DNA of 64,000 bases from Siphonodentalium dalli (Eukaryota; Mollusca; Scaphopoda; Gadilida; Siphonodentaliidae): assembly GCA_032622095.1 (NCBI GenBank), contig CP136068.1, positions 5,247,314 to 5,311,313 on the forward strand. Reading direction: 5' to 3'. Within the stretch, counting starts at the first letter, position 1; each line of letters opens with the position of its first letter. The position numbers and the translations under genes are program-made. The notes under the pieces are model-generated. The model searched no databases. It saw only the letters and a program-made list of their open reading frames with translations, and had not been told where the DNA came from. Of the stretch, positions 1 to 12,395 are shown piece by piece.

Positions 1-83
1 CTACTAGATAATATGAGACCCATGTATATAACATGATGTAAAGTAGGTGCCTATATAACCCTTCCTGAAATTTTGTGTAAACC

Positions 84-255
84 CTGTGCCAATGCATTCT
101 CTTATACATGTGAGTTGCCCATAGGGAGCCTCGCATATATAAGGGAATACATTTAGCTAACAATATTAACCTTGACCTTGTAAGCCAGGTGATTCTCTTA
201 TATATGCGAGGCTCCCTATAGGTGACTCACATATACAAGAGAATGCACTGGCACA
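84..255. repeat. Foldback (inverted) repeat, ~62-bp arms
   Basis: The arms at about 84-147 and 191-255 are reverse complements with only a handful of mismatches, separated by a ~45-base loop. The transcript of either strand would form a long hairpin. Related one-arm copies occur near 36,780-36,900 and 37,140-37,240, sharing the stretch around 'gtgcattctctta', so this is a dispersed foldback family rather than a one-off palindrome. No coding sequence is present. Confidence 0.8.
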
Positions 256-1491
256 AGATCTGTAATGCTGCACTAGCACTACTCCCATCATGAGAGGGTT
301 AAGGACGGACATTGAGGGCTGTGAATGTTTGGATGGGAGCAGTGGATCGCATTAGTAGCCCCTGTGGCAGAAACAGTAATCTCAAAATAAAATGTTATCA
401 TCTCAAAGTTGAATACTTGTTTTGTAATGTTATGTTCAATCACTCAGCTTTTAATTATATCAGTCGGCCCCATAAATCAAGCTCCCATCTACCTAATGAT
501 GAACATCATACGATGATACCGAAAATATGTATCTTATAATACTCACAAGAGTTAAATCACCAGAAGAATTAAATGAGCTGATATTGGCATCATAGGGATA
601 ATTGAAGATCAAAACCAAAAATAAAAACCTATAAGAAATAACTTTTTTTCAGTGCATTTTTATCCTCGTAAAAAGCGGGACCCACTCCATGATATTGTTT
701 AATTAAAGAACAAATATTGCGTAAATATTGAAACTAGGAGCCCCCTTCTCTTGATTAATGCTCTATTTTGGTCCAGTTTATAAGCCTGAACATTTGGACA
801 ATTAAAATATTTTAAGTAGTCAGAATTCCCAAAACCCCCCCCTCCCCGGGTGCCAACGTCAAAGTGAAAATCAACAGTAATAAGCCCAAGCCTGGATATA
901 GTGTGTCTGATGTTTGTAGAATGAGGTCACCAGAGGGTTATCTGTTAAAATGTGTATATGTTTATATACACAAAGGTGCAAACTGTATGTGACATTTTTT
1001 TCTGTAATGAATACATGCACATATGTGGAATCTAGATATTGAGTTTTGTAATTCTACAACCCTGATATATTGCCTTCCAGCTGTTGAAAACTTTCACTAT
1101 TGAATCCTCGGACACGTATTGTTTGAACATCATGTAAGAGCTATTTGTGCAAAAAAGTTCCAACTCTCTATATGCCATAAATCAAGTAATGAATTTCCTT
1201 CCTATTGACTGTCTCTGTATGCTGTATGTCACTTTATTTCCCATATCCTCTGTTGAATTGAGGTATGGGGGAATGTTGGTACCCACAACCAAGTTGTTGT
1301 TCTACAGAGAGTTCTATAGACAATAGAAGATTTCATCTGCTCTCACATGTCACATGACAGGATTCATTATGATTATTGATAGTGAATCAATATCAATACT
1401 TAATATTTTATATGTTTTTATGCCTGTCCCAGGTGGGACTAAAATATACCTCCAATATTGAAAATGTTCGAAGTGGAAAAAGGGGGATAAC
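256..1491. other. Intergenic, no gene recognised
   Basis: AT-rich sequence with only short spurious reading frames. A short piece near 885-945 (around 'aagcctggatata') recurs near 19,899, so part of it is an old dispersed repeat. A short poly-C run lies near 835-845. Confidence 0.5.
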
Positions 1492-1868
1492 TTAGACTGT
1501 ACTAGATACTCATTGATGTGTAGTCCCCAATAGTTAGACTGTACTAAATACTCATTGATGAGTAGTCCCAATAGTTAGACTGTACTAAATACTCATTGAC
1601 AAGTAGTCCCAATAGTTAGACTGTACTAAATACTCATTGATGTGTAGTCCCAATAGTTATATATATAGACTGTACTAAATACTCATTGATGAGTAGTCCC
1701 AATAGTTAGACTGTACTAAATACTCATTGATGAGTAGTCCCAATAGTTAGACTGTACCAAATACTCATTGATGAGTAGTCCCAATAGTTAGACTGTACTA
1801 AATACTCATTGACGAGTAGTCCCAATAGTTAGACTGTACTAAATACTCATTGACAAGTAGTCCCAATA
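1492..1868. repeat. Minisatellite, ~41-bp unit, nine copies
   Basis: Nine consecutive units read approximately 'ttagactgtactaaatact' followed by 'cattgatgagtagtccca' and 'atag'. Most differ only in a few positions (TGATGAG, TGATGTG, TGACAAG, TGACGAG). One junction carries an extra 'tatatata'. Units matching the consensus contain ACTCATTGATGAGT, a near-perfect small palindrome. Confidence 0.9.
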
Positions 1869-2037
1869 GGAAATATTCAGATTAAGTTCAACAAACCCGG
1901 AGATAGAAAGAGAAAATACCCGGAAAGAGAAAATAACATGAATGTTACACTACCAGAGATAGTCAGGGCCCCCCCCATCGACTAGAATGACAACAACAAC
2001 ATTGTTTTATAACTCAATGTGCAAACGCCTTGAAGTC

Positions 2038-2280
2038 TATATGAACTAATCTGAATGTGAGTCATATAGGGAACCTCCACACCAAATACTACAGATATGA
2101 ACCCATTTAGTCTTATAGATCTGGAGAAAAAATTATTTTAAGAATTAATACCTGCTGACCTCATTTAAACAAATCTGAATGCGAGTACCTAGAGAACATC
2201 CACACAAATATCAACCCATTTGGTCTTATGGTTCTGAAGAAGACAATTCTTGACAGACGGACAGACTAATTACATTATAT
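2038..2280 (+). repeat. Dispersed tandem-core repeat, family C (two units)
   Basis: Two diverged units of the 'aacaaatctgaatgtgagtc' / 'accaaatatgaacccatttg' / 'gtcttatggttctggag' family end in 'cttgacagacggacagac'. Longer copies lie at about 8,935-9,345, 33,000-34,080 and 37,728-38,290. Core monomers plus a GACGGAC tract suggest a bivalve pearl/HINE-like non-autonomous element (inference). Confidence 0.7.
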
Positions 2281-2893
2281 GTACGGTTTTTTTTTCAAAC
2301 GGGCATAGAAAACACTCTAGCTTCCAAATTTACATATTTTTATTTCAATAGCCTTGTTAGAATGTTGAGAATTCATGGTTATAAGATCAGGGCAGTTTGG
2401 AATCAGTAAACAACCCATATGTTTCTTTTGATTGTAACAGGTAATGTACCAACTACTTACGTGCTTCTAGTGACATTAATTCTTCCCACATCATGGACAG
2501 CCTAAAAGGTAATGGCATGATTATAAAATACAAATATATAGTGTCAAATAGTAAGAGTGGTATTGTGTGCTTATTCATGTCGCTAGTTCTAAATATATTT
2601 AAAACTATAGTCTAGACATGTTTTCACAAAAGTATACTTTTTATGGCATTTATGCAGAAAAGTCATAACTCAAGAGATTTTATATAATTTAGGTATGCTG
2701 AACAAGATTAGCCACAGTGCCGGTCAGATTTTTGTGTTCTTGACCTATAAAATTGAGAAACAAAATGGCCACCAGAATATCCTAAATTTTTAACAGCATA
2801 CCGATTACCTCTGACAAGAAGCAAGTGAATGATATGCAAGCGATATTATGCACCACTAAATCATTAACAAATGATCACCATGTAAGAAATTAA
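2281..2893. other. Intergenic, nothing recognised
   Basis: AT-rich, no reading frame of note and no clear repeat structure seen. Confidence 0.4.
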
Positions 2894-3252
2894 AGTGTCA
2901 ATGACACTGTAGCTCAACTTGGAGAGGGGATAATTTAATGCGTTACAGTTAATAGTGTGATTAGGAACTCAGAAAGTGTCTGAGTATTAAATACTTTATT
3001 TTGTTTTTAATGGGAAACTTGGTATATGTCTTTCCACTGCACCCTTCCACAATATTCATTCATAGAACAAATTTACGGCTCCAATCTAGAGGTCACCCCA
3101 AAGATTCATGTGAAGTTTGGCGATGATCGGATGAGAGATCTGACCTGTAGGGTGTGCTAACGAAAATTGTTGATGGACGCATGCTCAGATGGATGGACAA
3201 CGGATGCCAACCCATGGCCATTGCTCAAACTTGACTTTGTCAAGTTGAGCTA
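2894..3252 (+). mobile_element. Short family A element (no core array)
   Basis: It begins with the palindrome AGTGTCAATGACACT followed by 'gtagctcaacttgg' and ends with 'gtcaagttgagctac', so the ends carry the short inverted repeat TAGCTCAACTT / AAGTTGAGCTA. The centre lacks the ~160-bp 'aagatggctgctggcggcc' monomers of the larger copies at 4,188 and 14,164. The terminal part keeps a 'gatggacaacggatgcc' tract in place of the GACGACGGACGAC block. It is non-coding. Confidence 0.7.
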
Positions 3253-4187
3253 CAAATGATAACCGTCAAAAAATTATTTGAAATGGTCGCAATACGAATG
3301 TCATGCTCACGCCAAAGGTGTTAATTTACTATGACCTCAACAAGATGTAGTTACATGCACCTGGATGTCGCTGAGAGTAACTAACATGTCAATTTCTGAT
3401 AAGATATGAGTCACAATGAGTCTGATTCCGAGGACTTTAGTACACTGCATTCAGTAATGGGATGGTGGCCAAAACGGTGACAACTTATTGTCGATGAATG
3501 CTAATTAACGCTGCTCAATTGCCGAAAACTTTGGTCAAAATAGGCAACCCGATACGATGATGAAAACTGAAAAGATCATACAGTATTGATCTATTGGACC
3601 AAAAAAATCTTTCTGGTTATTTTTGTGGAATGAGTATATTTCAATATTTCTATAATGAATTTAGACGATTTGATGTAACTCATCAAACTCAACTCAATAT
3701 TGTGGCATGTATGCTGACTTTCTGATGTTTACATATCCGACCTGGTAGCCAGCAAATGAAGTTGTCATCAGGGGTCGTAAATCGCCCCATTGCTTGACTG
3801 AATTTCCTGAGCGAGGTGGCCAATGTTTAATTTGTATATATTAATTTGCCATGTGGCATATTTGGCACACATCATGTGGCAACAGGAGAAAAAGAAGCAC
3901 AGTCTACTCGAACACTTCCATATATAAAATGTAGTGTCCACAAGGCCACGTTTTTCATGTTAACATTGCTTACAAGTTGAGGGACATAATAAGGAAGAAA
4001 ATGAGTGGGGTGTTATTAAGTCTTGGGGATGGGTGCAGGGGTATACCTATCGGCTCCCGGACTATTATATTTATATTGTCATCGCAGTGGCATGACCATT
4101 TGACATCTGGTGACATCATCAATGACAGAATTATATAACTTCCATGGGATTACCGTTTCTCCCTTCCTATCATGATCAGACATTGAA
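3253..4187. other. Intergenic, nothing recognised
   Basis: No convincing reading frame, repeat array or RNA gene was seen in this stretch. Confidence 0.4.
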
Positions 4188-5021
4188 AGTGTCAATGACA
4201 CTGTAGCTCAACTTGGAAAGGGAATAATATAATGTATTACAGTCAATGGAGCGATTAGGAATGTGGAAAGTTGAATGTCTAATACAAGTTTATAGACATG
4301 AAGAGAAAAGTAAAATCCAAGATGGCTGCTGGCGGTCATGTTTTCGGCCGAATGATCCCAAAATGAGTCGTTCCCATCTGCATGTCATCGTTAACATCCA
4401 TGACAAATTTTATGATGATCAGACTAAAGGTACGACATGTAGCCAGTGCTAAAGAATTTAGTCATACAAAGAGTAAAATCCAAGATGGCTGCTGGCGGCC
4501 ATGTTTTCGGACGAATGACCCCAAAATGCTCGTTCCCATCTACATGTCAATATTAACATCCATGACAAATTTTATGATGATCAGACGAACAGTACGACCT
4601 GTGGCCTGTGCTAATGGATTAAATTTTGAAATACAAGATGGCCACTGGCAGCCATGTTTTTTGTGCGAATGACCCCAAAATGACTCGTTCCCATCTACAT
4701 TCCAATTTCAACAGCCATGACAAATTTTATGATGATCAGACTAAAGGTACGACCTGTAGCCCGTGCTAAAGGATTTAGTCATACAAAGAGTAAAATCAAA
4801 GATGGCTGCTGGCGACCATGTTTTTTGGCCGAATGACCCCAAAATTACTCGTTACCATCTACATGTCATTGTTAACATCCATGACAAATTTTATGATGAT
4901 CAGACTAAAGGTACGACCTGCAGCCCGTGCTAAAGGAAATTGTTGACGCATCACGCACACCCGGACGACGGACGACAAAGCCATGGCAATAGCTCAAACT
5001 TTACAAAGTAAAGTTGAGCTA
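4188..5021 (+). mobile_element. Family A element with core monomer array
   Basis: It starts with the AGTGTCAATGACACT palindrome and 'gtagctcaacttgg'. About five ~160-bp monomers follow, each containing 'ccaagatggctgctggcgg', 'ccgaatgaccccaaaatgac' and 'gatgatcagactaaaggtac'. A 'cccggacgacggacgacaaa' tract and the terminal 'agtaaagttgagcta' close it. The terminal short inverted repeats plus monomer array plus ACGG-type tract match the published layout of bivalve pearl elements and tandem-repeat-containing MITEs (established knowledge). Assignment to Helentron-derived HINEs is inference. The small open frames across it are translations of the repeat, not genes. Confidence 0.75.
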
Positions 5022-6868
5022 AAAATGAGCAGTAAAGAATTTAGTCACACACAGAGTAAAATCCAAGATGGCTGCTGGTGGCCATGTTTTTTGTCCGAAT
5101 GACCCTAAAATGACTCGTTCCCATCTACATTCCAATTTGAACAGCCATGACAAATTTTATGATGATCACACTAAAGGTACGACCTGTAGCCCGTGCTAAA
5201 GGATTTAGTCATACAAAGAGTAAAATCCAAGATGGCTGCTGGCGGCCATATTTATTGGTCGAATGACCCCACAAAGACTCGTTCCCATCTACATGTCATT
5301 ATTAACATTCTTGACAAATTTTATGATGATCAGACTAAAAGTAGGACCTGTAGCCCGTGCTAAAGGATTTAGTCATACAAAGAGTAAAATCCAAGATGGC
5401 TGCTGGCGACCATGTTTTTTGGCCGAATGACCCCAAAATTACTCGTTCCCATCTACATGTCAATATTATCCTCCATGACAAATTTTATAATGATCAGATT
5501 AAAGGTACGACCTGCAGCCCGTGCTAAAGAATTTAGTCATACAAAGAGTAAAATCCAAGATGGCTGCTGGCGGCAATGTTTTTTGGCCGAATGACCCCAA
5601 AATTACTCGTTCGCATCTACATGTCAATATTATCATCCATGACAAATTTCATGATGATCAGACGAACAGTACGACCTGTGGCCCGTGCTAATGGATTAAA
5701 TTTTTAAATCCAAGATGGCCGCTGGAGACCATGTTTTTTGTCCGAATGACCCCAAAATGACTCGTTCCCATCTACATTCCAATTTCAGCCATGACAAATT
5801 TTATGATGATCAGACTAAAGGTACGACCCGTAGCACGTGCTAAAGGATTTAGTCATACAAAGAGTGAAATCCAAGATGACTGCTGGCGGCCATGTTTTTT
5901 GGCCGAATGACCCCAAAATGACTCGTTCCCATCTACATGTCATTATTAACATACATGACAAATTTTATGATGATAAGACTAACTGTACGACCTGTAGCCC
6001 GTGCTAAAGAATTTAGTCATACAAAGAGTAAAACCAAGATGGCTGCTGGCTGCCATGTTTTTGGGCCGAATGACCCCAAAATTACTCGTTCCCATCTACA
6101 TGTCAATATTAACATCCATGACAAATATCATGATGATCAGACAAACAGTACGGCCTGTAGCCCGTGCTAATGGATTGAATTTTGAAATCCAAGATGGCCG
6201 CTGGAGACCATGTTTTTTGTCCGAATGACCCCAAAATGACTCGTTCCCATCTACATTCCAATTTCAGCCATGACAAATTTTATGATGATCAGACTAAAGG
6301 TACGACCCGTAGCACGTGCTAAAGGATTTAGTCATACAAAGTGTAAAATCCAAGATGACTGCTGGCGGCCATGTTTTTTGGCCGAATGACCCCAAAATGA
6401 CTCGTTCCCATCTACATGTCATTATTAACATACATGACAAATTTTATGATGATAAGACTAACTGTACGACCTGTAGCCCGTGCTAAAGAATTTAGTCATA
6501 CAAAGAGTAAAACCAAGATGGCTGCTGGCGGCCATGTTTTTGGGCCGAATGACCCCAAAATTACTCGTTCCCATCTACATGTCAATATTAACATCCATGA
6601 CAAATATCATGATGAACAGACAAACAGTACGGCCTGTAGCCCGTGCTAATGGATTGAATTTTGAAATCCAAGATGGCCACTGGCGGCCATGTTTTGTTTC
6701 AGAATGACCCCAAAATTAATCATTCTGGTCTAAATGTTGATGTCAACAGCTATGACAAATTTCATAATGATCCGACCAAAGGTACGACCTGTAGCTTGCA
6801 TTGTTGACGCCTTGCGTACACAAGCACACACGCACACACGGACGACGGACGACAAAGCCATGGCAATA
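5022..6868 (+). repeat. Family A monomer array with 479-bp higher-order repeat
   Basis: The array restarts directly after the preceding element's end ('gagctaaaaatgagcagtaa') and runs for about eleven monomers of two types: one with 'gatttagtcatacaaagag', the other with 'ggattgaattttgaaatcc'. Positions 5,709-6,187 and 6,188-6,666 are two copies of a three-monomer unit and differ at only about four of 479 positions that I could find. The array ends in a 'cacacggacgacggacgac' tract near 6,832-6,855 without the usual 'gttgagcta' terminus. Confidence 0.85.
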
Positions 6869-7656
6869 AAAATGGAAACTGAACTGTTACCTAGTAGGTA
6901 CACTAGACCCAAAATATTCTCTGTTAAATAATATTTTCCTGTAAAATACACATTAGAGTACATGAAAATACCAAAGAAGTTGATTTGTGAGGGTGAATGA
7001 GGGCCCACAGCCCACGGCCTATATGTTCTTTGTGACTATTCGGGAGATTTCGGCATGACCTTGAACTTACGAGTACCGCCATTTTGGGCTATGTGTTATG
7101 TATTGACCACATATTTATAATAATCTAATAACATATATATATCAGCTCTCTTTTGCTATGTTGATTCATTAAAAGTATGTTAATTCTGATATACCTGCAC
7201 AATTTTCATTATTTTGGTGACCATTTTGAATTCAAGGACACTGACATCAACCTGGCACTGTGGCCCATTTTGTTCAGCATATCCCAATTGTAATTCACAC
7301 GAGTTACCGCTTTTCCACGAAAATGCAGTTAACACTATTTTCTAGGTCTGTTTTATGATAGTTAACATCTCTTGCATGTTTACTCACAACATAATCGGTG
7401 ACAACATTCTTACACATGGTTCTGTTTCATAAGGTGAGATAAAACGTAGTTGACATCTCTGTACCTCAGGACGATTAATCAAACGATGCCCCATGATGGG
7501 GGAACGATTCACCCATAACAACGAGACACATATAATATCTATATGCTCTCATATCATTTATATTCTCTTCTGTAATTAGCTTTCTGTATTTCTCAATATT
7601 CATACGAATCAGTGAGAATATATCATCATCATGGTGAGCTTGTCTTACTGTCTCAC
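6869..7656. other. Intergenic, nothing firm
   Basis: Mostly anonymous AT-rich sequence. A minus-strand open frame spans 7,475-7,750, but a good splice donor interrupts it (see the candidate exon at 7,657-7,729), so its downstream half is not confidently coding. Confidence 0.35.
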
Positions 7657-7729
7657 CTGTATAATGATGCCATCCACACTGATAAAGTCCTGCTGCTTGT
7701 ATTATCACTGCTATCATCATATGTGGAAA
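7657..7729 (-). CDS. Candidate short exon, unknown protein
   Basis: On the minus strand the sequence 'tctgcctacag' forms a plausible acceptor and 'tacag|gtgagacag' a strong donor, bounding 73 bases. Two of the three frames are open. One gives a Ser/Asp-rich peptide, the other a more hydrophobic one, so the frame is undecided. No family is recognised. It does not join in frame to the exon-like segment at 8,037-8,120. Chance splice-like sites are a real alternative. Confidence 0.2.
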
Positions 7730-8036
7730 CTGTAGGCAGATCATTTCCATCTATTCGGCACGCTCCCTGGATGGTGAAAAACAACAGATTAAATTCAAAT
7801 TAGCATGACTTAATTGTTGTCATTGTCTGGTTTTGAATCTAAACAAATTACCATCATAACAACTCACTCAATTTGTTGATTGTTTTATGAATTGCAGATT
7901 GGCAGTTCCCAAATTTACATTACAAACAGAAATAATTAAGTTGCTAGATATTACATGCAACCTCTGATTGATAGATTCGCCACACAAAATCTGATTCCAA
8001 TTTGAAAGCTGAAGGGTGATTCATGTCGAGACTTAC

Positions 8037-8120
8037 AGGATACTAATGAGATGATGTTCTTTCAGATACCTATGAACTAAACTCTCTATTTTGAGAATAA
8101 TCCGCGAGTGTGAGAACACT
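8037..8120 (-). CDS. Candidate short exon, paralogue at 30.85-30.94 kb
   Basis: Minus-strand 84-base segment between an acceptor-like 'aagttacag' and a donor 'cct|gtaagtc'. One frame is open throughout and includes LKIESLVHRYLKEH. A paralogous segment at about 30,850-30,940 keeps the same open frame with several replacement differences and no indel, but its donor reads GCAAAT instead of GTAAGT. Flanking sequence is also shared, so segmental duplication explains much of the similarity. Protein family not recognised. Confidence 0.25.
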
Positions 8121-8934
8121 CTGTAACTTAAAGACATTTTATTACTTCGAAAACAGATTGTTTTGCGCCAAAGGTAGGAGAGATGTGAGGAATACAAAAT
8201 AAAATAGGATTGAATAATTGTCAAAAAATTGCAAGGACATTTGTATTTTTATTTGGAAATCAAGAGATGAATAAAAAAAAAAGTATTGCCAAGATCGATA
8301 TTCGAGTTGGTGGTTATTTTAAAGTCGGAAAATCTGGTTGGAACCAGACTGAAAAGACTGGGACTCTGAAGACTACAACAGTCAGTACTTGACAAAATCA
8401 ATTAAGACAAGTAGTTCTAAACATGGACACAGCTGGAGGTTCTCAGATGAGCAGGGCGCTGCATCTTGAAATTTGCACACCACTGACAAATTTCCAACCC
8501 CTTACCCTTTTTAAACAAAACAATCAGACAACAGTACTAAACTCACAAAATTTCTTTTGCACATCCCTCTTTTACAACTGGTACCGGTACTTCATGCTCT
8601 CAAAGTTTTGAAAATTTCCAACCTGACACCTCCCATAAAGTTAAAATTTGTGGCCATTTCGGTTCAACAGTTTAACATGAAGTAGGAACATGGGGACTGT
8701 TGGTTTAAAAACATAATACTTGGAAATCAAATCACACTATGAGAACAATTCTAACCTATTGTATCGGCATGAACTGTTGAAGACTTGATCAAAGTAGGGG
8801 GTAAAAACTTCACCCCGGCTCTACACGCTCTCCCCATTGCCTCAAACATTGCCCCCAAAAGGCAGCTTAGAAATCATTAGGAATCTATATATTATTATAC
8901 AAGTAAAAAACAGCACAGATACATGTATGATGGG
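8121..8934. other. Intergenic, nothing recognised
   Basis: AT-rich, contains only short spurious open frames (around 8,210-8,392 and 8,423-8,611). Confidence 0.4.
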
Positions 8935-9345
8935 TGGATGAGAGTTAAATCTATTATCGCTGCCCCTATTTGAACAAATGTGAATACCCATCTATGAGAT
9001 CCATTCATCTAGTAATTTCAAAGGGTAGATCTAAGAGTTGAAGTGAATTGATTTCCATCAAACGTTTCCTAAATAATGACCACATTTGAACAAATCGGAA
9101 CCCTGGTCTCCCAAGGACTCCCCATACCAAATATAAGCTAAATAGGCCCAATGGTTCTTGCGAAGAAATTGTTTTAAGAATTACTATGGTGGGAAAGAGT
9201 TATAACCTTGGCTTCGCACCTAGGGAACATCCACACTTAAATATATAACCAATTCGGTCTTTAATATGGATCTGGAGAAGAAAATAATTGTGGATGGATA
9301 GACATCCCGGCAGACGAATGTAAGGACAGCACATATTCAACAGCC
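8935..9345 (+). repeat. Dispersed tandem-core repeat, family C
   Basis: Several diverged units of the 'gaacaaatctgaa...accaaatataa...ttctggagaag' monomer end in a short 'gatggatagacatcccgg' tract. It is the same family as 33,000-34,080 and 37,728-38,290. Non-coding. Confidence 0.65.
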
Positions 9346-9689
9346 AAGTCGGAATTTAGTGTGTCCCCAAAGGGTGAATTTAATGATGCTATTCCACAAG
9401 GCGAGCTAGCATCACTGAATTCACACTCTGGGAACCTCATTCTGATTAGCCCTCAACTGCCATGGGAAACCTAGGAACAGATTGAAGTTCTCCAGATCAA
9501 TTATTCATTTTATTTTCTGCAAATTTAGAAGATATAGAAACTGAACAGAAGGGAAAAAATGTCAATTTGATACTCCAGATAATTCCCAGAAGATGAGACC
9601 TAAGAAAAATGATGTCCCACGGACTTGGATGGTGTATATGTTGATGCTACCCTGCTGTACAGGGTAGCTTCACTAAATTCACCCTTTTA

Positions 9690-10960
9690 GTGGAGTAGAT
9701 TAAGTCAAATTTTCAAGGCAATTGTTCAAATTGTGACTAAAGAATGAAACTTTGCACATATGTACATATTCACATACGTATTAATATTGAATATGGAGCC
9801 ACGCTGAAATTTTCCTTTCGCAATGAATCTTAACATGAAACATGCGATTTAAAATTCGTCATTTACAGCAAGTATGACTCTGAGAGATATAATGCAACAT
9901 TTTTAGGGTAAAATTTGAATTCGCATCAAGATGGCCGTCAAAATGGTAGCTGTGAGTGGAAAATTTGACCTTTTTTCACTAATATCTTCTAGATCCGTTT
10001 CTGCTGTAAGGAACTGGTTCAGAATTGTGACTTTAATTTTGTATTATTCATATTAACTGATCATTGGAGCAATGAAATATGCCATTCATGAGGTCCTAGT
10101 CCCTTCCGATGCCTCAAAATTTTTATATTTTGCAGAACTCGGTATGAAATTTCACCAAAAGTCACCGGTAGGATTCTAGTCATATTTTAATAAGAAATTG
10201 ACAGAATTGTGCAAACTAAGTGAGGCATACCATGACTTATGAATATTTCAATTCAATGGAATCAAAATTGTCATTTGTTCTGAAAATGGCTGCCCAAATG
10301 GTGACCAAAACCTGGGAAATGGTAAATATTGGCCCAGCATGCCATGTAATCGCTTACAAGTTGTGGTCGATGAATAAAAATGGCTATTCTGTCTTATATA
10401 TTTTAAATTATAACATTTCTGATGCACATTGGTTAAGTGTTACTAATGTAACCACTGATATTACCAGAATTATTGGATTTTTCTATCACAAACTTTACAT
10501 CAAAATTGGCAAAAATTAACTTTTCAGGTTTGGGCAATTTATTCAAGTAAATTGAACTATCTTTGGTATCAAAGATGTTTATTGTTTTGATCTGTCTTAA
10601 ATGAGCTACACGAATGTGTTTTTAGACAAAATTACTCAAGATGGCTTCCAAAATGGCAACAATTTGGTACATATTTCCCGAACATTATTCTCTGTTCCCA
10701 AAAGTTAGCAAATTATAACTCACTTGGTTATTACCATGTTATGCTTAATCCAATGACTACTACATGTTTCATTCTCATTGTCCCTGCACCTTCTGAGGCA
10801 TGACCAATTCCTTTTAAATGATGAACTCTAGTATTGAATTTTGCCAAAAATGTCTTCTGGGATTCTGGCCATATTTTTGAATGGAAATGGGCAGAACGTC
10901 TAAACGGAACTGAGTGAAACCATATTATGTGGCTGTTCTCGACAATTAGCATCGAAATCA
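9690..10960 (+). repeat. Long dispersed repeat; inverted copy at 19.1-19.8 kb
   Basis: The stretch from 'ggagtagattaagtc' through 'atatggagccacgctgaaat', 'agatggccgtcaaaatgg' and 'gatcattggagcaatgaaat' to 'gaaatggtaaatattggcc' (about 9,690-10,345) reappears in reverse complement at about 19,080-19,800. A second, more diverged unit follows at about 10,600-10,960, which implies an internal repeat of roughly 700 bp. No protein domain was found, and the 99-aa frame at 10,220-10,519 lies inside the repeat. Confidence 0.7.
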
Positions 10961-11040
10961 ACTTTATATATGGTGTATGTCCAAATGGCAGCCAGGGAGT
11001 GAAAGTGCAGTCATAGATAAGGTGAATAGTTCTACAAGGA

Positions 11041-12387
11041 GCTATTGTCTGGTCATGAATGTGCGAAGGAGTGACTATATGCAGTATATGGTGATGGGGT
11101 TGGTGAGTTTATGGTGAGATGTATATGTATACAAGGGGTGACTGTATGGTCATGTGTGTGGTGAATATATAAACAAGGATTGTTTGTATGGTTAATTAAG
11201 TGGTGTATGGGTGTAATGAGGGTAGCGGTATTTTCATATGTGTGTTGTTTAGTATATATATATAGTGACTGTATGGTCATGTGTGGGATATACATGCGTA
11301 CCTTGGATGACTATTGTCATGTTTGGGTGTATATGTATACATATGTTGGCTGTATGATCATGTGTAGGCCTGTGGGTGTATGAATAAATAGGGAGTGGTT
11401 GATTGCTAATATGTGTAATGTATATAGGTGCCCACGGAATGACTGTACGGTCATGATTGTTGAATGTTTTGCATACCTAGAGTATAGCTGGATGATCATT
11501 GGTGGTGTGTGGGTATATATGCAGTGTCCTTGTGGTCATGGTTGTATATGTGATGTATAGGTGGTTGTATAGGTATACATAGAGTAGCTGTATGATCATG
11601 GATGGGTGTTTGAGTATACATCAAGTAGCTGAATTCTCATGGGCGAGGTGTATATGCAAATCAGCAGTGTACGAATGGTCGTGCGGGGTATTTGTATATC
11701 CATTGGTGTGGTGTACCTGGATCGACTCTATGGTAATGAGTGGGCTGTGTACATGTATGTATATTATGAGTGGGTATATGGTCATGGGTGTGAAGAAAAT
11801 GTGTACAGGGAGTGACTGTATGGCCAATGGTGAGGTGATGTGCGTTGTATTGCTATATCTAGAAGGTATGTATGGTCAATGATGAGATGTCGATGTACAC
11901 CTGGAGTGATTCTATAATAGGCATCGATGGGGTGTGTATGTACATTCTATATATTAATTGGATGTGACCAATATGCATACAGGGAGTGATTGGATGCCAA
12001 TGGTGAGGTGAATTGTTAAACAAGGAGTAACTGTATGACCACGTGGTTGAATTGTCTTGAGTGAGGAGTATATTCAAGCCTGGGGTGTGTGAATGGCCAC
12101 AGTGCGGGACACTGGTATATATAAAATGGTTGTTGTCCATTGGTCAGGAGTATATGCATACACGGAGTTACATGTATTCTACGGTTATGGTTGCAGTGTA
12201 TATGTACATGTATATGTGTGGATACATGGCCATAAATGTGGCAAATAGATATACAGAGAGTGAGCATATGGCCAATAGTAAGGAGAATAGGTATACAAGA
12301 AGTGACTGTATGATCACGAATGTTGTGAATAAGTGACTATATGGTCATGGGTGAAGTGTAGGAGTATACATGGTGTACCTGAATTGT
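11041..12387. repeat. Degenerate minisatellite (~55-60 bp unit)
   Basis: Loose repetition of 'gtgactgtatggtcatg', 'ggtgtatatgtatacaagg' and related phrases runs over 1.3 kb. Units are strongly diverged. The same texture resumes at 13,497-13,655 on the other side of the hAT-like element, showing that the array predates that insertion. Open frames on both strands here are artefacts of the repeat. Confidence 0.8.
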
Positions 12388-12395
12388 GACTCATG

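Noticed and set aside
4246-6707. A series of similar 60-96 aa open frames (for example with LLVPIYMSILTSMTN)
   Set aside because: They are translations of the family A monomer in different registers; they start anywhere, overlap and stop with the repeat.
7475-7750. 91-aa minus-strand frame as an intact gene
   Set aside because: A strong GTGAGA donor lies inside it and its downstream part shows no recognisable similarity; only a short candidate exon was kept.
11041-12336. Many overlapping open frames on both strands
   Set aside because: Produced by the degenerate minisatellite; Tyr/His/Met-rich composition reflects the repeat.
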